A stretch of 64,000 nt of DNA, from NCBI RefSeq assembly GCF_020687245.1, contig NZ_JAJEQG010000005.1, positions 47,519-111,518 of the forward strand. Direction: 5' to 3'. A program made the translations under genes and the position numbers. The notes beneath the pieces are model-generated. The model saw only the letters and a program-made list of their open reading frames with translations. It did not search any database and had not been told where the DNA came from. This DNA comes from Faecalibacterium longum CLA-AA-H243 (GTDB lineage: Bacteria; Bacillota; Clostridia; Oscillospirales; Ruminococcaceae). Within the stretch, counting starts at the first letter, position 1, and each line of letters begins with the position of its first letter. Of this stretch, positions 40,254 through 49,496 are shown in pieces.

Positions 40254-40571
40254 ATGGAGTACATGAACGAAATCATTTCCTTGTTGGTAAAAGCCGCAAG
40301 TCTGGGCTGCCTGGCCCTGTTTTCCACCGTCGTTCTTCCTTGGCTGAAGAACCAGTCCTTCTTCTGGATCGTCAAGGTGGCAGCCAAAGCCGCCGAGAAG
40401 CTGGGCAAGACCGGCGCAATCCCCAAGGCAAAGAAGAAAGAATGGGTCATTGAGCTTTTGACCCGCTGGGGCTACAAGGTAGACGAAAAGACCGAGGTGT
40501 TCATTGAGGCAGTACTTACCGACTTGGATAACGCCGCCCAGGAAGCGCTGTCCAAAATTGACGAGGCCTGA
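40254..40571 (+). CDS. Holin, LLH-like
   Basis: A 105-residue protein with an N-terminal hydrophobic segment (LVKAASLGCLALFSTVVLPWL) and a basic-then-acidic C-terminal helical part, as in the LLH (Lactococcus lactis) holin family. AGGAGA precedes ATG. It lies directly before the endolysin. Confidence 0.75.
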   Translation: MEYMNEIISLLVKAASLGCLALFSTVVLPWLKNQSFFWIVKVAAKAAEKLGKTGAIPKAKKKEWVIELLTRWGYKVDEKTEVFIEAVLTDLDNAAQEALSKIDEA

Positions 40572-40574
40572 CCC

Positions 40575-41252
40575 ATGATCGCACCGTACAAAGGAACCTT
40601 CCGCATTTCCCAGACCTGGAACAACCTGCGCAGCAACGGCACCCTGCACCAAGGCTTCGACCTGGTGGGCATTGCCGACAAACGCCTCTATTCCCCGGTA
40701 TACGGCACCGTCGTCCGGGCAGGCTGGGAGAACCCCAAGAACGCAAAGCAGGGCTGGGGCCGCCGGGTGGTCGTGCGCATCGGCAAGACCCGTTTCTATA
40801 TGTACTTCGGCCACCTTTCCAGCATTGCCGTCACCGCAGGCCAGACCGTCAAGCCCGGCGACCTAATCGGCATTGAGGGCAGCACCGGCCACAGCACCGG
40901 CAGCCACCTGCACTGGGAAATCCGGGAATCCGACAATCACAACCTTTACAGGGATATGCCGCAGTACTCGGACATTCCGAACGCCGCCAGCAGGACGGCA
41001 AGAGCTTCCGCCTGGGACGGCTCACTGCTCGGCAGCGCAACCCTCGCCGCCGGACGGAACAGCTACCCGGCAGCCATCCACAACGCTACGTTGCAGGCCA
41101 GGCTCTCCGCCCTCGGATTTGACGCCGGGGATCCTGACGGTCTGTTTGGAGCCAAGACCACCGCAGCCGTGAAACAGTTCCAGTTGAGCCGCAGCCTGAC
41201 CGTTGACGGCAAGGTTGGAGCCAAAACCAAAGCGGCGCTTTTCGCACCGTAA
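40575..41252 (+). CDS. Endolysin: M23 peptidase plus peptidoglycan-binding domain
   Basis: A 225-residue enzyme. The N-terminal M23 metallopeptidase domain has HQGFDLVG and the SHLHWEIRE zinc motif. The C-terminal PG_binding_1 domain (LQARLSALGFDAGDPDGLFG) binds cell wall. It has no signal peptide, so release depends on a holin. It starts three bases after the holin stop. Confidence 0.93.
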   Translation: MIAPYKGTFRISQTWNNLRSNGTLHQGFDLVGIADKRLYSPVYGTVVRAGWENPKNAKQGWGRRVVVRIGKTRFYMYFGHLSSIAVTAGQTVKPGDLIGIEGSTGHSTGSHLHWEIRESDNHNLYRDMPQYSDIPNAASRTARASAWDGSLLGSATLAAGRNSYPAAIHNATLQARLSALGFDAGDPDGLFGAKTTAAVKQFQLSRSLTVDGKVGAKTKAALFAP

Positions 41253-41256
41253 CCGC

Positions 41257-41304
41257 AAAAAGGACACCGAAACTCCCACCTCGGGGACGCTCGGCGTCCT
41301 TTTT
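41257..41304 (+). terminator. Terminator of the late operon
   Basis: AAAAAGGACACCGA (41257-41270) pairs with TCGGCGTCCTTTTT (41291-41304), one mismatch, ending in a T-run. It closes the late genes. The following 130 bases to 41437 show nothing coding. Confidence 0.85.
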
Positions 41305-41437
41305 CTTTGCGTAACTCCGCAGGCCACAGGGAAGCCCGCCAGTGCTTTTTATATGCAGTCGGTAAAGTTCCAGGTCTAAATACCAAAACGCCGCACAAAT
41401 AAAGTTTTTTCCATTGGAAAAAAGTAGAGGACAAAAG

Positions 41438-41467
41438 AAAAATCCCCGGAGGTCTAACCCCCAGGGA
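41438..41467 (-). terminator. Terminator of minus-strand block 2 (operon D)
   Basis: On the minus strand TCCCTGGGGG (41467-41458) pairs with CCTCCGGGGA (41452-41443), followed by TTTTTCTTTT. It ends the operon that starts at promoter D. Confidence 0.85.
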
Positions 41468-41480
41468 CTACCCGAATATT

Positions 41481-41681
41481 TCAGCCCTTGCACCGATACC
41501 CCGCCCGCCGGAGGAACGCCTCCGCCTGGTGCAGCTCGGTAAACGTCCGGGAACTATGCTTCTGGCGGTCACGCCCCATAATATGCTGACCATCCAGAGC
41601 TTTCACCACAAATTGCTCCCGCCCGTTCTTCATAACCCGGTTGAAGTAGACGGCCTGCCCGGCCTCATTGAACATTTTCAT
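41481..41681 (-). CDS. Small phage protein, block 2
   Basis: A 66-residue basic protein (KMFNEAGQAVYFNRVMKNG at the start). ATG 41681 follows TGGAGG. It overlaps the upstream gene by four bases. Unknown function. Last gene of the operon. Confidence 0.6.
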   Translation of the reverse strand: MKMFNEAGQAVYFNRVMKNGREQFVVKALDGQHIMGRDRQKHSSRTFTELHQAEAFLRRAGYRCKG

Positions 41682-41884
41682 AAACCCAGCCTCCATTCAT
41701 AATAGCTTGCATTCCAGAGAGCAACGGAGCGGAGCAGCCCGACCCGGTGGCCCTCGCTGTCAAGTTCCACCCGCTGCACAATCTCCTGGCCGTACATATT
41801 CACGCCCAGGGAGTACAGATACTTTTTCGTGCGGTACTGGCCGCCCGCCATCAGAGCCGCAGCCATTCGCTTTGAGATCGTCAT
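41678..41884 (-). CDS. Small phage protein, block 2
   Basis: A 68-residue protein (TISKRMAAALMAGGQYR), Tyr- and Leu-rich. ATG 41884 follows GGGAGG. No motif is recognised. Located between the gene just after hammerhead 2 and the last gene of operon D. Confidence 0.6.
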   Translation of the reverse strand: MTISKRMAAALMAGGQYRTKKYLYSLGVNMYGQEIVQRVELDSEGHRVGLLRSVALWNASYYEWRLGL

Positions 41885-41899
41885 ACACCGCACCTCCCA

Positions 41900-42136
41900 T
41901 CAGCGAGCGTCCCGGACGAAAGACCGGCGACGATCATTCATGTAGACGCACAGGTGAACGGTGTTGACGTACTCACCTGTATTTGTGTTGCCCATCTCAC
42001 ACAGCACATCAGCCCAGCCCAGGTCATCCGCCCCGGAGTAGCTCCATGCAGCCAAGAAGCAAGGCTCGCTGGATTTATCGGTGGCGAACCGCTCGGCCTT
42101 CTTGACCTCGGAACGCTTCAAGTTAAACTCTTCCAT
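41900..42136 (-). CDS. Small phage protein downstream of hammerhead 2
   Basis: A 78-residue protein (EEFNLKRSEVKKAERFATDKS at the start). ATG 42136 follows GGGGGA. The ribozyme cleavage site lies about 40 bases upstream, so, as in block 1, cleavage would create a new 5' end for this gene. Unknown function. Confidence 0.6.
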   Translation of the reverse strand: MEEFNLKRSEVKKAERFATDKSSEPCFLAAWSYSGADDLGWADVLCEMGNTNTGEYVNTVHLCVYMNDRRRSFVRDAR

Positions 42137-42173
42137 TTCATAATCCCCCAAAGATTGAACTTAGATTGTGGTT

Positions 42174-42239
42174 CCCACGACCATCCCGGCGGCCAGCCGG
42201 TAGGTTTCGGCTCCCACCACGGAGCCATCATCAGGCGGG
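42174..42239 (-). ncRNA. Type I hammerhead ribozyme 2
   Basis: On the minus strand: stem I CCCGC (42239-42235) with GTGGG (42178-42174), core CUGAUGA (42234-42228), extra U, stem II GGCTCC (42226-42221) with GGAGCC (42214-42209), core GAAA (42208-42205), then stem III with an outer ACC/GGT and an inner CCGGC/GCCGG (42200-42196 with 42190-42186). Cleavage is expected between 42179 and 42178. Compared with copy 1, stem I, II and III bases change in pairs while the core is kept. It starts five bases after a stop codon. Confidence 0.88.
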
Positions 42240-42244
42240 GGAGT

Positions 42245-42460
42245 TTACCACTCTTGCGAATTGAAATCATCCAGCGCATCACGAAGTCTGCAAACTCTGT
42301 CAAATGCCTTCTTCCTCACATCCACCAGCGCACCAGACGTTAATTTCCCATCGGGATCTGCCTTTTTAAGCGCGGAAGTAGTAAGTTCGAGCGATTTTTC
42401 CGCGGCCTTTAGGTCGTCTGTAAGGGCTTCGTAAATCTGCACAAGTGTTTGATACTTCAT
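42245..42460 (-). CDS. Small helical phage protein, block 2
   Basis: A 71-residue protein, almost all helix (YEALTDDLKAAEKSLELTTS). ATG 42460 follows AGGAGGA. Its stop codon is five bases before hammerhead 2. Function unknown; it could be a small structural or inhibitor protein. Confidence 0.65.
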   Translation of the reverse strand: MKYQTLVQIYEALTDDLKAAEKSLELTTSALKKADPDGKLTSGALVDVRKKAFDRVCRLRDALDDFNSQEW

Positions 42461-42473
42461 CGTTCAGTCCTCC

Positions 42474-42650
42474 TTAGTCTTTGATCTCGCACACGTCGGT
42501 CACTTCGTAGACATCCAGACCGTGCCCCGTCTCATCCACCAGCCGCTGCACGGTTACGTTCCGGGCATCTACTGGGTCCTCGGCAAGAACCTCGTAGCAG
42601 TCCCAGAATTTATCGACCGTGTTGTAGACGTACACCTTATAACGCTTCAT
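42474..42650 (-). CDS. Small phage protein, first gene after promoter D
   Basis: A 58-residue protein (KRYKVYVYNTVDKFWDCYEV at the start). ATG 42650 is correctly spaced from GGAGGA; an upstream ATG at 42659 lies too close to that site. Similar short alpha/beta proteins occur in phages; role unknown. Confidence 0.6.
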   Translation of the reverse strand: MKRYKVYVYNTVDKFWDCYEVLAEDPVDARNVTVQRLVDETGHGLDVYEVTDVCEIKD

Positions 42651-42696
42651 AATTTTCATGTCCTCCATTTGTTTCGTTTTCCCTTTCGGTGTCTGT

Positions 42697-42741
42697 GTCT
42701 TACCACATAAGCGCAGGAAACTCCACTGTCAAACAGTCCAA
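42697..42741 (-). promoter_or_regulatory. Repeated minus-strand promoter D
   Basis: On the minus strand: TTGGAC (42741-42736), 10 bases, TGGAGT (42725-42720), 17 bases, TAAGAC (42702-42697). It matches promoter A most closely. An ATACTGCG/CGCAGTAT inverted pair (about 42745-42752 and 42790-42797) lies between it and the divergent regulator gene. Confidence 0.75.
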
Positions 42742-42825
42742 AGAATACTGCGTTTATATGGTAAACTTTATACTTCCATTTTTACGGCGTCCGCAGTATA
42801 CTGTACTAAAAGGGAGGGCTGCCAC

Positions 42826-43065
42826 ATGAGAGAATCACACACCAATAACCCCATAGACGAACGCTGCAAGGCCGCAGGCATAAGCCGCCGGGAACTTTGC
42901 CGCCAGGCAAAACTGAGCTACCGCACCGTGGAAAGCTGGTGCGCTGGACACCGTAAAAGCCCGGACGTATACCAACTTTGGAGAGTAGCGAGGGTGCTGG
43001 GCTGCCAGATTGAGGACTTACTCGACCCGGAGCGCATAGCAGACGACACCTCGGAAACCGAATAA
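42826..43065 (+). CDS. Small XRE-family regulator (Cro-like)
   Basis: A 79-residue helix-turn-helix protein: CKAAGISRRELCRQAKLSYRTVESW then the DLLDPERI end. ATG 42826 follows AAAGGGAGGG. A TATACT box lies at about 42795-42800. It is divergent from promoter D and is a plausible controller of the repeated promoters. Confidence 0.8.
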   Translation: MRESHTNNPIDERCKAAGISRRELCRQAKLSYRTVESWCAGHRKSPDVYQLWRVARVLGCQIEDLLDPERIADDTSETE

Positions 43066-43084
43066 TAAAACTTGGAACCAAAAC

Positions 43085-43111
43085 AAAAACACCCGCCAGA
43101 ACGGCGGGTGT
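43085..43111 (-). terminator. Minus-strand terminator at the prophage right end
   Basis: ACACCCGCC and GGCGGGTGT form a 9-bp stem with a T-run on the minus strand only. It could shield the prophage from transcription entering from glpK. Confidence 0.7.
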
Positions 43112-43314
43112 GACAATCCCCAGTGATATAACAACAAAAACCCTCGTTCCATTGCGAATGTGTCATTGCACTTTCCAAGGGTGAGATCGACTCCTGAAAG
43201 GGATGCACTGAAATACTTTAAGATGATTTAACCCCAAAGCACAGCTCGTTGGAGCATTATGTTCTCTGCGAGCCGGTGGTTTTCCCTCGCTCAAGCTGCT
43301 CAATAACAAAAAAC
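43112..43314. other. Non-coding right-end region, probable attachment site zone
   Basis: About 200 bases without a gene separate the last phage gene from the glpK terminator. It contains small hairpins (for example GGCTCG-type pairing around 43243-43275) but no tRNA or clear direct repeat. The attR core should be here; the left junction is needed to find it. Confidence 0.4.
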
Positions 43315-43351
43315 GGTCGGAGTTACTCGTCAGGCAACTCCGACCATTTTT
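43315..43351. terminator. Bidirectional terminator after glpK
   Basis: GGTCGGAGTT (43315-43324) pairs with AACTCCGACC (43336-43345). T-runs follow on both strands (ATTTTTT on plus, GTTTTTTG on minus). It ends glpK on the minus strand. Confidence 0.9.
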
Positions 43352-43358
43352 TCTCTTT

Positions 43359-44888
<1,530 letters not shown>

Positions 44889-44896
44889 TTATAGTG

Positions 44897-45688
44897 TCAG
44901 AACGCCAGCGCGGGGCTCACTTCATTCCGCCGCTGGGTCTGGACGATACAATCCTTGTCCGGCACGACGCCCGCCGTACCGAGGGTGGAAAAGACGGTCT
45001 GCAGCGCCAGCATAGGGGTGTTGTTCTCCTGCGAGAGGTGACAGAGGGCAAACTTCTTGCAGCCCTCCTGGATGAGTTCCAGCAGCTTTGCCGCGCACTC
45101 GTCGTTGGAGAGGTGGCCCCGGACCGACTCGATGCGGGCGCGCAGATAGTAGGGGTACGGCCCGCTGCGGAGCATATGCAGGTCGTAGTTGCTCTCGAGG
45201 GCCACAAGGTCGCAGCCGGAGAGGGCTTCATGTACAGCAGGAGTCAGCACACCGAGGTCGGTGGCGATGGTCATGGTCTTCTCGTCGGGGGTGTGGATGC
45301 GGTAGCCTACACAGGGGACGTCGTGGCTGGTGGGAAAAGCTTTGACCCCGAAGACACCGATGTCCTCTTCCCTGCCCGGCGTCAGAGCTGTCATGTCGCA
45401 AGTGGCCGGAACAACGCCGTTTGCGTCCAGAAATTCCAGTGTTTCCTCTGCGCCGTACACCGGCAGCGGATATTTTTTCAGGAAGGTGGAAAGGCCCTTC
45501 ACATGGTCGCTATGCTCATGGGTGACAAGAATGCCGTCGCAGTCGGAGATGTTCAGCTCCAGCTCCTTGAGGGCTGCGCCGGTGGTACGGACGCCTTTGC
45601 CCATATCCACGATGAGATACCGCTCCCCACAGCGCACGACGCTGCTGTTGCCGGAGGAACCGGAATAAAGAGAGATAAATTCAGACAT
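44897..45688 (-). CDS. MBL-fold metallohydrolase (YycJ/WalJ-like)
   Basis: A 263-residue metallo-beta-lactamase-fold protein: SLYSGSSGNSS at the start and the metal motif THEHSDH at about 57-63, with further His and Asp ligands (GYRIHTPDE region; NDECAAK). Family members such as YycJ act on nucleic acid or in cell-wall control. ATG 45688 was chosen; the longer frame upstream includes a repeat element. Confidence 0.88.
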   Translation of the reverse strand: MSEFISLYSGSSGNSSVVRCGERYLIVDMGKGVRTTGAALKELELNISDCDGILVTHEHSDHVKGLSTFLKKYPLPVYGAEETLEFLDANGVVPATCDMTALTPGREEDIGVFGVKAFPTSHDVPCVGYRIHTPDEKTMTIATDLGVLTPAVHEALSGCDLVALESNYDLHMLRSGPYPYYLRARIESVRGHLSNDECAAKLLELIQEGCKKFALCHLSQENNTPMLALQTVFSTLGTAGVVPDKDCIVQTQRRNEVSPALAF

Positions 45689-45757
45689 GATAAACCTCAA
45701 CAAATAAAACCCCTCCGTCTGCTGCGCAGTCATAAAAACGCAGGGACCTGACGGACT

Positions 45758-45816
45758 GCCAATGCCTCCCCTCGACAGGGGAGGCGGCACGCCGCAGGCG
45801 TGACGGAGAGGTTTTT
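45758..45816. repeat. Dispersed intergenic repeat, copy 1
   Basis: The element reads GCCAATGCCTCCCCTCGAC then AGGGGAGGCGGCACGCC, and ends GACGGAGAGGTT. Internal inverted pairs CCTCCCCT/AGGGGAGG and CACGCC/GGCGTG form two hairpins. Related copies are at 61695-61829 and 63940-64000. It lies just after murA and before the MBL gene. Confidence 0.85.
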
Positions 45817-45820
45817 CTAA

Positions 45821-47104
45821 TTACAGAGCCTGTTCCAGTGCAGCGGGCATCCGCTCCACCTTCCTGATGTCAGCACCGAGGCCGCGCAGCTTCTCCACGA
45901 TGTTCTCGTAGCCGCGCTCGATATGACCGATCTCCTCGATCTCGCTGGTGCCGTCGGCCATCAGGGCTGCAACGACCATCGCTGCACCGGCGCGCAGGTC
46001 GGAAGCGCGGAGCGGAGCGGGAGAAAGCTTCTCCACGCCCTCGAACACGGCCACCTGACCGTCCACCTGGACATTCGCGCCCATCTTGCGCAGCTCATCC
46101 ACATAGCGGAAGCGATTATCCCACACGCTCTCGGTGACGGTGGAAGTCCCCTTTGCCACGCTGAGCAGAACGCCCATCAGGGGCTGCATATCGGTGGGGA
46201 AGCCCGGGTGGGGCATGGTGTTGATCTTGAGGGGCAGGATGTCGCCGGTGCGGCGAACCCGCACAGCATCGTCAAACTCCTCCACCTCAATGCCCGCACG
46301 GCGGAGCTTCGCGGTGATAGGCTCGAGGTGCTTGGGGGTGACGTTCTTCACCAGCACATCGCCGCCGGTGGCCGCTGCAGCCACCATGTAGCTGCCGGCC
46401 TCGATCTGGTCGGGGATGATGCTGTAAGTGCAGCCGTGCATCTGCTCGACGCCGCGCACCTTGATGACATCGGTGCCTGCGCCGCGCACATCAGCGCCGC
46501 ACATATTCAGGAAGTTGGCCAGATCGACCACATGGGGCTCCTTGGCACAGTTTTCCAGAATGGTCTGACCCTTGGCCATGACAGCGGAGAGCATACCGTT
46601 CATGGTAGCGCCCACGCTCACCTTATCAAAGAAGATATGAGCGCCGTTCAGCTCGTCGGCGTGGACGGTGATCATGCCGTAGTCCACACTATCCTCTGCG
46701 CCCAGAGCGCTGAACACCTTCAGGTGCTGGTCGATGGGGCGGGGGCCGAGGTTGCAGCCGCCGGGCATGGCCACCTCGGCCTTGCCGAAGCGGGACAGCA
46801 GTGCGCCGAGGAAATAGTAGCTGGCGCGCATCTGGCGGGACAGGTCGTCGGGGACGTTGGTGCCGGTCAAATGGGTGGTGTCGATCTCGTAGGTGTTCTT
46901 GTTCAGCATCCGGACCTTAGCGCCCAGCACGCTGAGGATCTTGAGGCTCACCGCCACATCGCTGATGTCCGGCAGGTTCTCGATGACGCAGACGTCCGCT
47001 GCCAGAATGGTAGCAGGCAGGATGCCCACAGCCGCATTCTTCGCGCCGGAGATGATGACTTCGCCGTGCAGGGGCTTACCGCCCGTAATAACAAACTTTT
47101 CCAA
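45821..47104 (-). CDS. murA: UDP-N-acetylglucosamine 1-carboxyvinyltransferase
   Basis: A 427-residue enzyme of the first committed step of peptidoglycan synthesis, adding enolpyruvate to UDP-GlcNAc. It has EKFVITGGKPLHGEVIISGAKN at the start (shortened: ITGGKPLHGEV), the catalytic Cys in MPGGCNLGPRPID, and RYVDELRKMGA. TTG 47104 was chosen because GGAGATCATAAAA precedes it and the family starts here. Fosfomycin target family. Confidence 0.96.
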   Translation of the reverse strand: MEKFVITGGKPLHGEVIISGAKNAAVGILPATILAADVCVIENLPDISDVAVSLKILSVLGAKVRMLNKNTYEIDTTHLTGTNVPDDLSRQMRASYYFLGALLSRFGKAEVAMPGGCNLGPRPIDQHLKVFSALGAEDSVDYGMITVHADELNGAHIFFDKVSVGATMNGMLSAVMAKGQTILENCAKEPHVVDLANFLNMCGADVRGAGTDVIKVRGVEQMHGCTYSIIPDQIEAGSYMVAAAATGGDVLVKNVTPKHLEPITAKLRRAGIEVEEFDDAVRVRRTGDILPLKINTMPHPGFPTDMQPLMGVLLSVAKGTSTVTESVWDNRFRYVDELRKMGANVQVDGQVAVFEGVEKLSPAPLRASDLRAGAAMVVAALMADGTSEIEEIGHIERGYENIVEKLRGLGADIRKVERMPAALEQAL

Positions 47105-47356
47105 TTTTATGATCTCCTTGTCACAGTCCCGCTCCCCGCAGGCCCAAAAGGTCAGTTCAAGGTACGTTATTCCTTCTCGCTGTACAAAGCTCACAACCAG
47201 TTGGCATAATTACAGCTACTTTATTATACACAACTTCCAGCAAAAAGCAAAGCCCCAATGCACGCTCGTCGATTATTTTCTGTTTTGCCCAGTTTCTTTT
47301 CTATTATTCTCGGATTTTGTCTCTTATTTTCAGGAAAATTTTACATTTGCCACTGC

Positions 47357-49363
47357 TTACCACACACTGTCGTCGCAGCGGGTCTCCTTGATCCAGCCCA
47401 GCTGATAGGCCCGGACCAGCTGTTTGAGGTCGTGGACCTTCTCCCGCAGGATCTCGCCCTCGTCGGTCTCCTCCACGAGGATGCGGTGGTTCTCCGTCTC
47501 GAGGATGTTCTTCTGGGAGAGGATGTCCAGATTCTCGTTCACAGCCTTTTCGGCGCTCTCGAAAGGCTGGTGGGTGCGCAGGGACATGGTGCGGCTGGAA
47601 TAGACCAGCGTGTAGCCCGCGATGCCGGTCTTTTCGTGGTAGGCGCGGCAGAAACCGCCGTCGATGACCACGAGGCGTCCACCGCCCTTGATGGGGCTCT
47701 CGCCCTTCTTCTCCTGCACGGGGACATGGCCGTTGACGATGTGGCTGGTGCCGGGCAGGCCGAACTCGGCGAGGATGCGGCGGCAGACGGCTTCCTCATT
47801 ATACCATGTATAATAGGGGTCCTTTACCTCGGTGTGAGTGGAAGCGTCTTCGACATACAGCCGCTCGAAGGTGGTCATGGCGCTGCGGCCATACAGGGGC
47901 GACAGCTTGCCGCACCACAGATACCACAGGAAATCCTGTCCGCTCTGGCGGGCGGCGCTGCCCTCGGGGGCGAAGTAGCCCCGGCGGGCGCGCTCGTCAC
48001 AGTAGTCCATGAGGGCGCGGCCCGAGTAGGCGTGGCCCTCGAACCGCTCCACAGCGAAGGTGCCTTTCTTAGTCATCGGCACAGCGCCGTGGTAGAGCAG
48101 GTTGCCGTTCTCGATGTGGTAGACGCTGCCCTTGGCGTACAGAAACTCGACGTGCTGCTGTAATTTCTCACTCTGGCGGAAGGACTGCACCAGCTTTTGC
48201 AGCACCACCTTCTCGTCGCTGTTCAGCGCGGTGGGGTCGGCGGGGTCTATCGTCGGGAAAGACGTATCCCGCATGGGGTACTCCCTGCCGCCCACCATGA
48301 CGGTCCCCTTCTCCCAGTTGATGCGACGCAGGAAGTCGCGGTCCTGCATCTTGAAATCCGGGTTGCGGTCGATGACCTGACACTCGAGCTTGAGCATCAG
48401 GATAGTGATGGCCTTATGCATGACGGCGCAGCGATGGAGCATACCGGGGGTGTAGGGGCCGCGGGCAGTGTCGGTGTGAGGCATCCAGATGGTCAAGTCG
48501 TCGTCGCCATAGAACTGCTCGGCCATCCGCTGCAGGTGGCGGAGGTTGATGCCGTAGCAGTCCTCCACCATGCCGTGGTTGTGGTAAGCGAGGGTGGTCT
48601 TCAGCACCGTGCAGATGCAGATGGGACTGCCGGCCGCCGCGCCCATCCAGACCACGTCGTGGTTGCCCCACTGGATGTCCACATCGTGGTGGCGCATCAG
48701 CAGGTCAAGGATGACGTCGGGGCGGGGGCCGCGGTCGAACAGGTCGCCCACGATGTGGAGCTTGTCCACGGCCAGACGCTTGATGAGCTCACAGAGACGG
48801 ACGATGAACTTATCGGCGCGGCCATTCTCGATGATGCTGCCGACGATCTGGCCGTAGTAGAGGTCTTTGTCGTGGTCCTCGAAGTGGGCGTGGAGCAGCT
48901 CATCCAGAATGTAACCGCAGCTGGACGGCAGGCAGGCCCGGACATGCTCCCGGGTGTGCTTGGAAGAGACGAGGCGGCAGATGTCGATGAGCCGCAGCAG
49001 CGTCTCACTGTACCACTGTTCCAGCGCTTCCTCGTCGGCGCAGCGCTCCTTGAGCTGGGGCAGCTTCTCGTTCGGATAATAGATCAGAGTCGCCAGCTCG
49101 GCCCGCGTCCCCTCCGGCACGGTATCCCCCAGCACAATGTCTACCTTTTCGCGGATGACGCCGGAAGCGGAGTTCAGGATATGTACGAACGCCTCGTTCT
49201 CACCGTGCAGGTCGCTCATGAAGTGCTCGGTGCCTTTGGGCAGCTTGAGCAGTGCCTGTGTGCTGATGATCTCGCTGGCGGCCGCTGCCTGCGAGGGATA
49301 GTCCCGGGCCAGAAGGCTCAGATATTTCAGGTTGTCCCGGATCTCTTCGGTCTCTGTACGCAT
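47357..49363 (-). CDS. fbp: Fructose-1,6-bisphosphatase, class III
   Basis: A 668-residue class III FBPase of the calcineurin-like metallophosphatase type found in Firmicutes. It has FMSDLHGENEAF near the start, VGDLFDRGPRPD, and the metal-binding WGNHDVVWMGAAAG. It hydrolyses fructose-1,6-bisphosphate in gluconeogenesis. ATG 49363 follows TGGAGGA; a longer reading has no ribosome site. Upstream lies a palindrome that may be its operator. Confidence 0.96.
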   Translation of the reverse strand: MRTETEEIRDNLKYLSLLARDYPSQAAAASEIISTQALLKLPKGTEHFMSDLHGENEAFVHILNSASGVIREKVDIVLGDTVPEGTRAELATLIYYPNEKLPQLKERCADEEALEQWYSETLLRLIDICRLVSSKHTREHVRACLPSSCGYILDELLHAHFEDHDKDLYYGQIVGSIIENGRADKFIVRLCELIKRLAVDKLHIVGDLFDRGPRPDVILDLLMRHHDVDIQWGNHDVVWMGAAAGSPICICTVLKTTLAYHNHGMVEDCYGINLRHLQRMAEQFYGDDDLTIWMPHTDTARGPYTPGMLHRCAVMHKAITILMLKLECQVIDRNPDFKMQDRDFLRRINWEKGTVMVGGREYPMRDTSFPTIDPADPTALNSDEKVVLQKLVQSFRQSEKLQQHVEFLYAKGSVYHIENGNLLYHGAVPMTKKGTFAVERFEGHAYSGRALMDYCDERARRGYFAPEGSAARQSGQDFLWYLWCGKLSPLYGRSAMTTFERLYVEDASTHTEVKDPYYTWYNEEAVCRRILAEFGLPGTSHIVNGHVPVQEKKGESPIKGGGRLVVIDGGFCRAYHEKTGIAGYTLVYSSRTMSLRTHQPFESAEKAVNENLDILSQKNILETENHRILVEETDEGEILREKVHDLKQLVRAYQLGWIKETRCDDSVW

Positions 49364-49389
49364 GGTGTCCTCCAGATCATGTAGTATTC

Positions 49390-49404
49390 TTGCATGACAT
49401 GCAA
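49390..49404. promoter_or_regulatory. Palindrome upstream of fbp
   Basis: TTGCATGACATGCAA is a perfect 7+1+7 palindrome 27 bases before the fbp start codon and within its likely promoter (TTGAAT upstream on the minus strand). It is a candidate operator for a dimeric regulator. Confidence 0.5.
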
Positions 49405-49496
49405 TATTCAATCTTAGTATACCACTTACGGGGGCAAAAATGATATAATAGCCTCGGATAATTTAATATGATTCTTTCTCATAGGAGTTGGACAAT

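Larger units (their letters stand above)
1..43310. mobile_element. Prophage (contractile-tailed), left end outside the window
   Basis: An integrase, repressor, replication genes, terminase, head, contractile tail, lysis genes and a DGR form one continuous phage genome. Its left end lies beyond base 1, because the integrase runs off the edge. The right end lies between the last phage-type gene (ends 43065) and the glpK terminator at 43315. The exact attachment site cannot be set without the left junction. All structural and lysis genes look intact, so the element may be inducible; that is inference. Confidence 0.95.
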
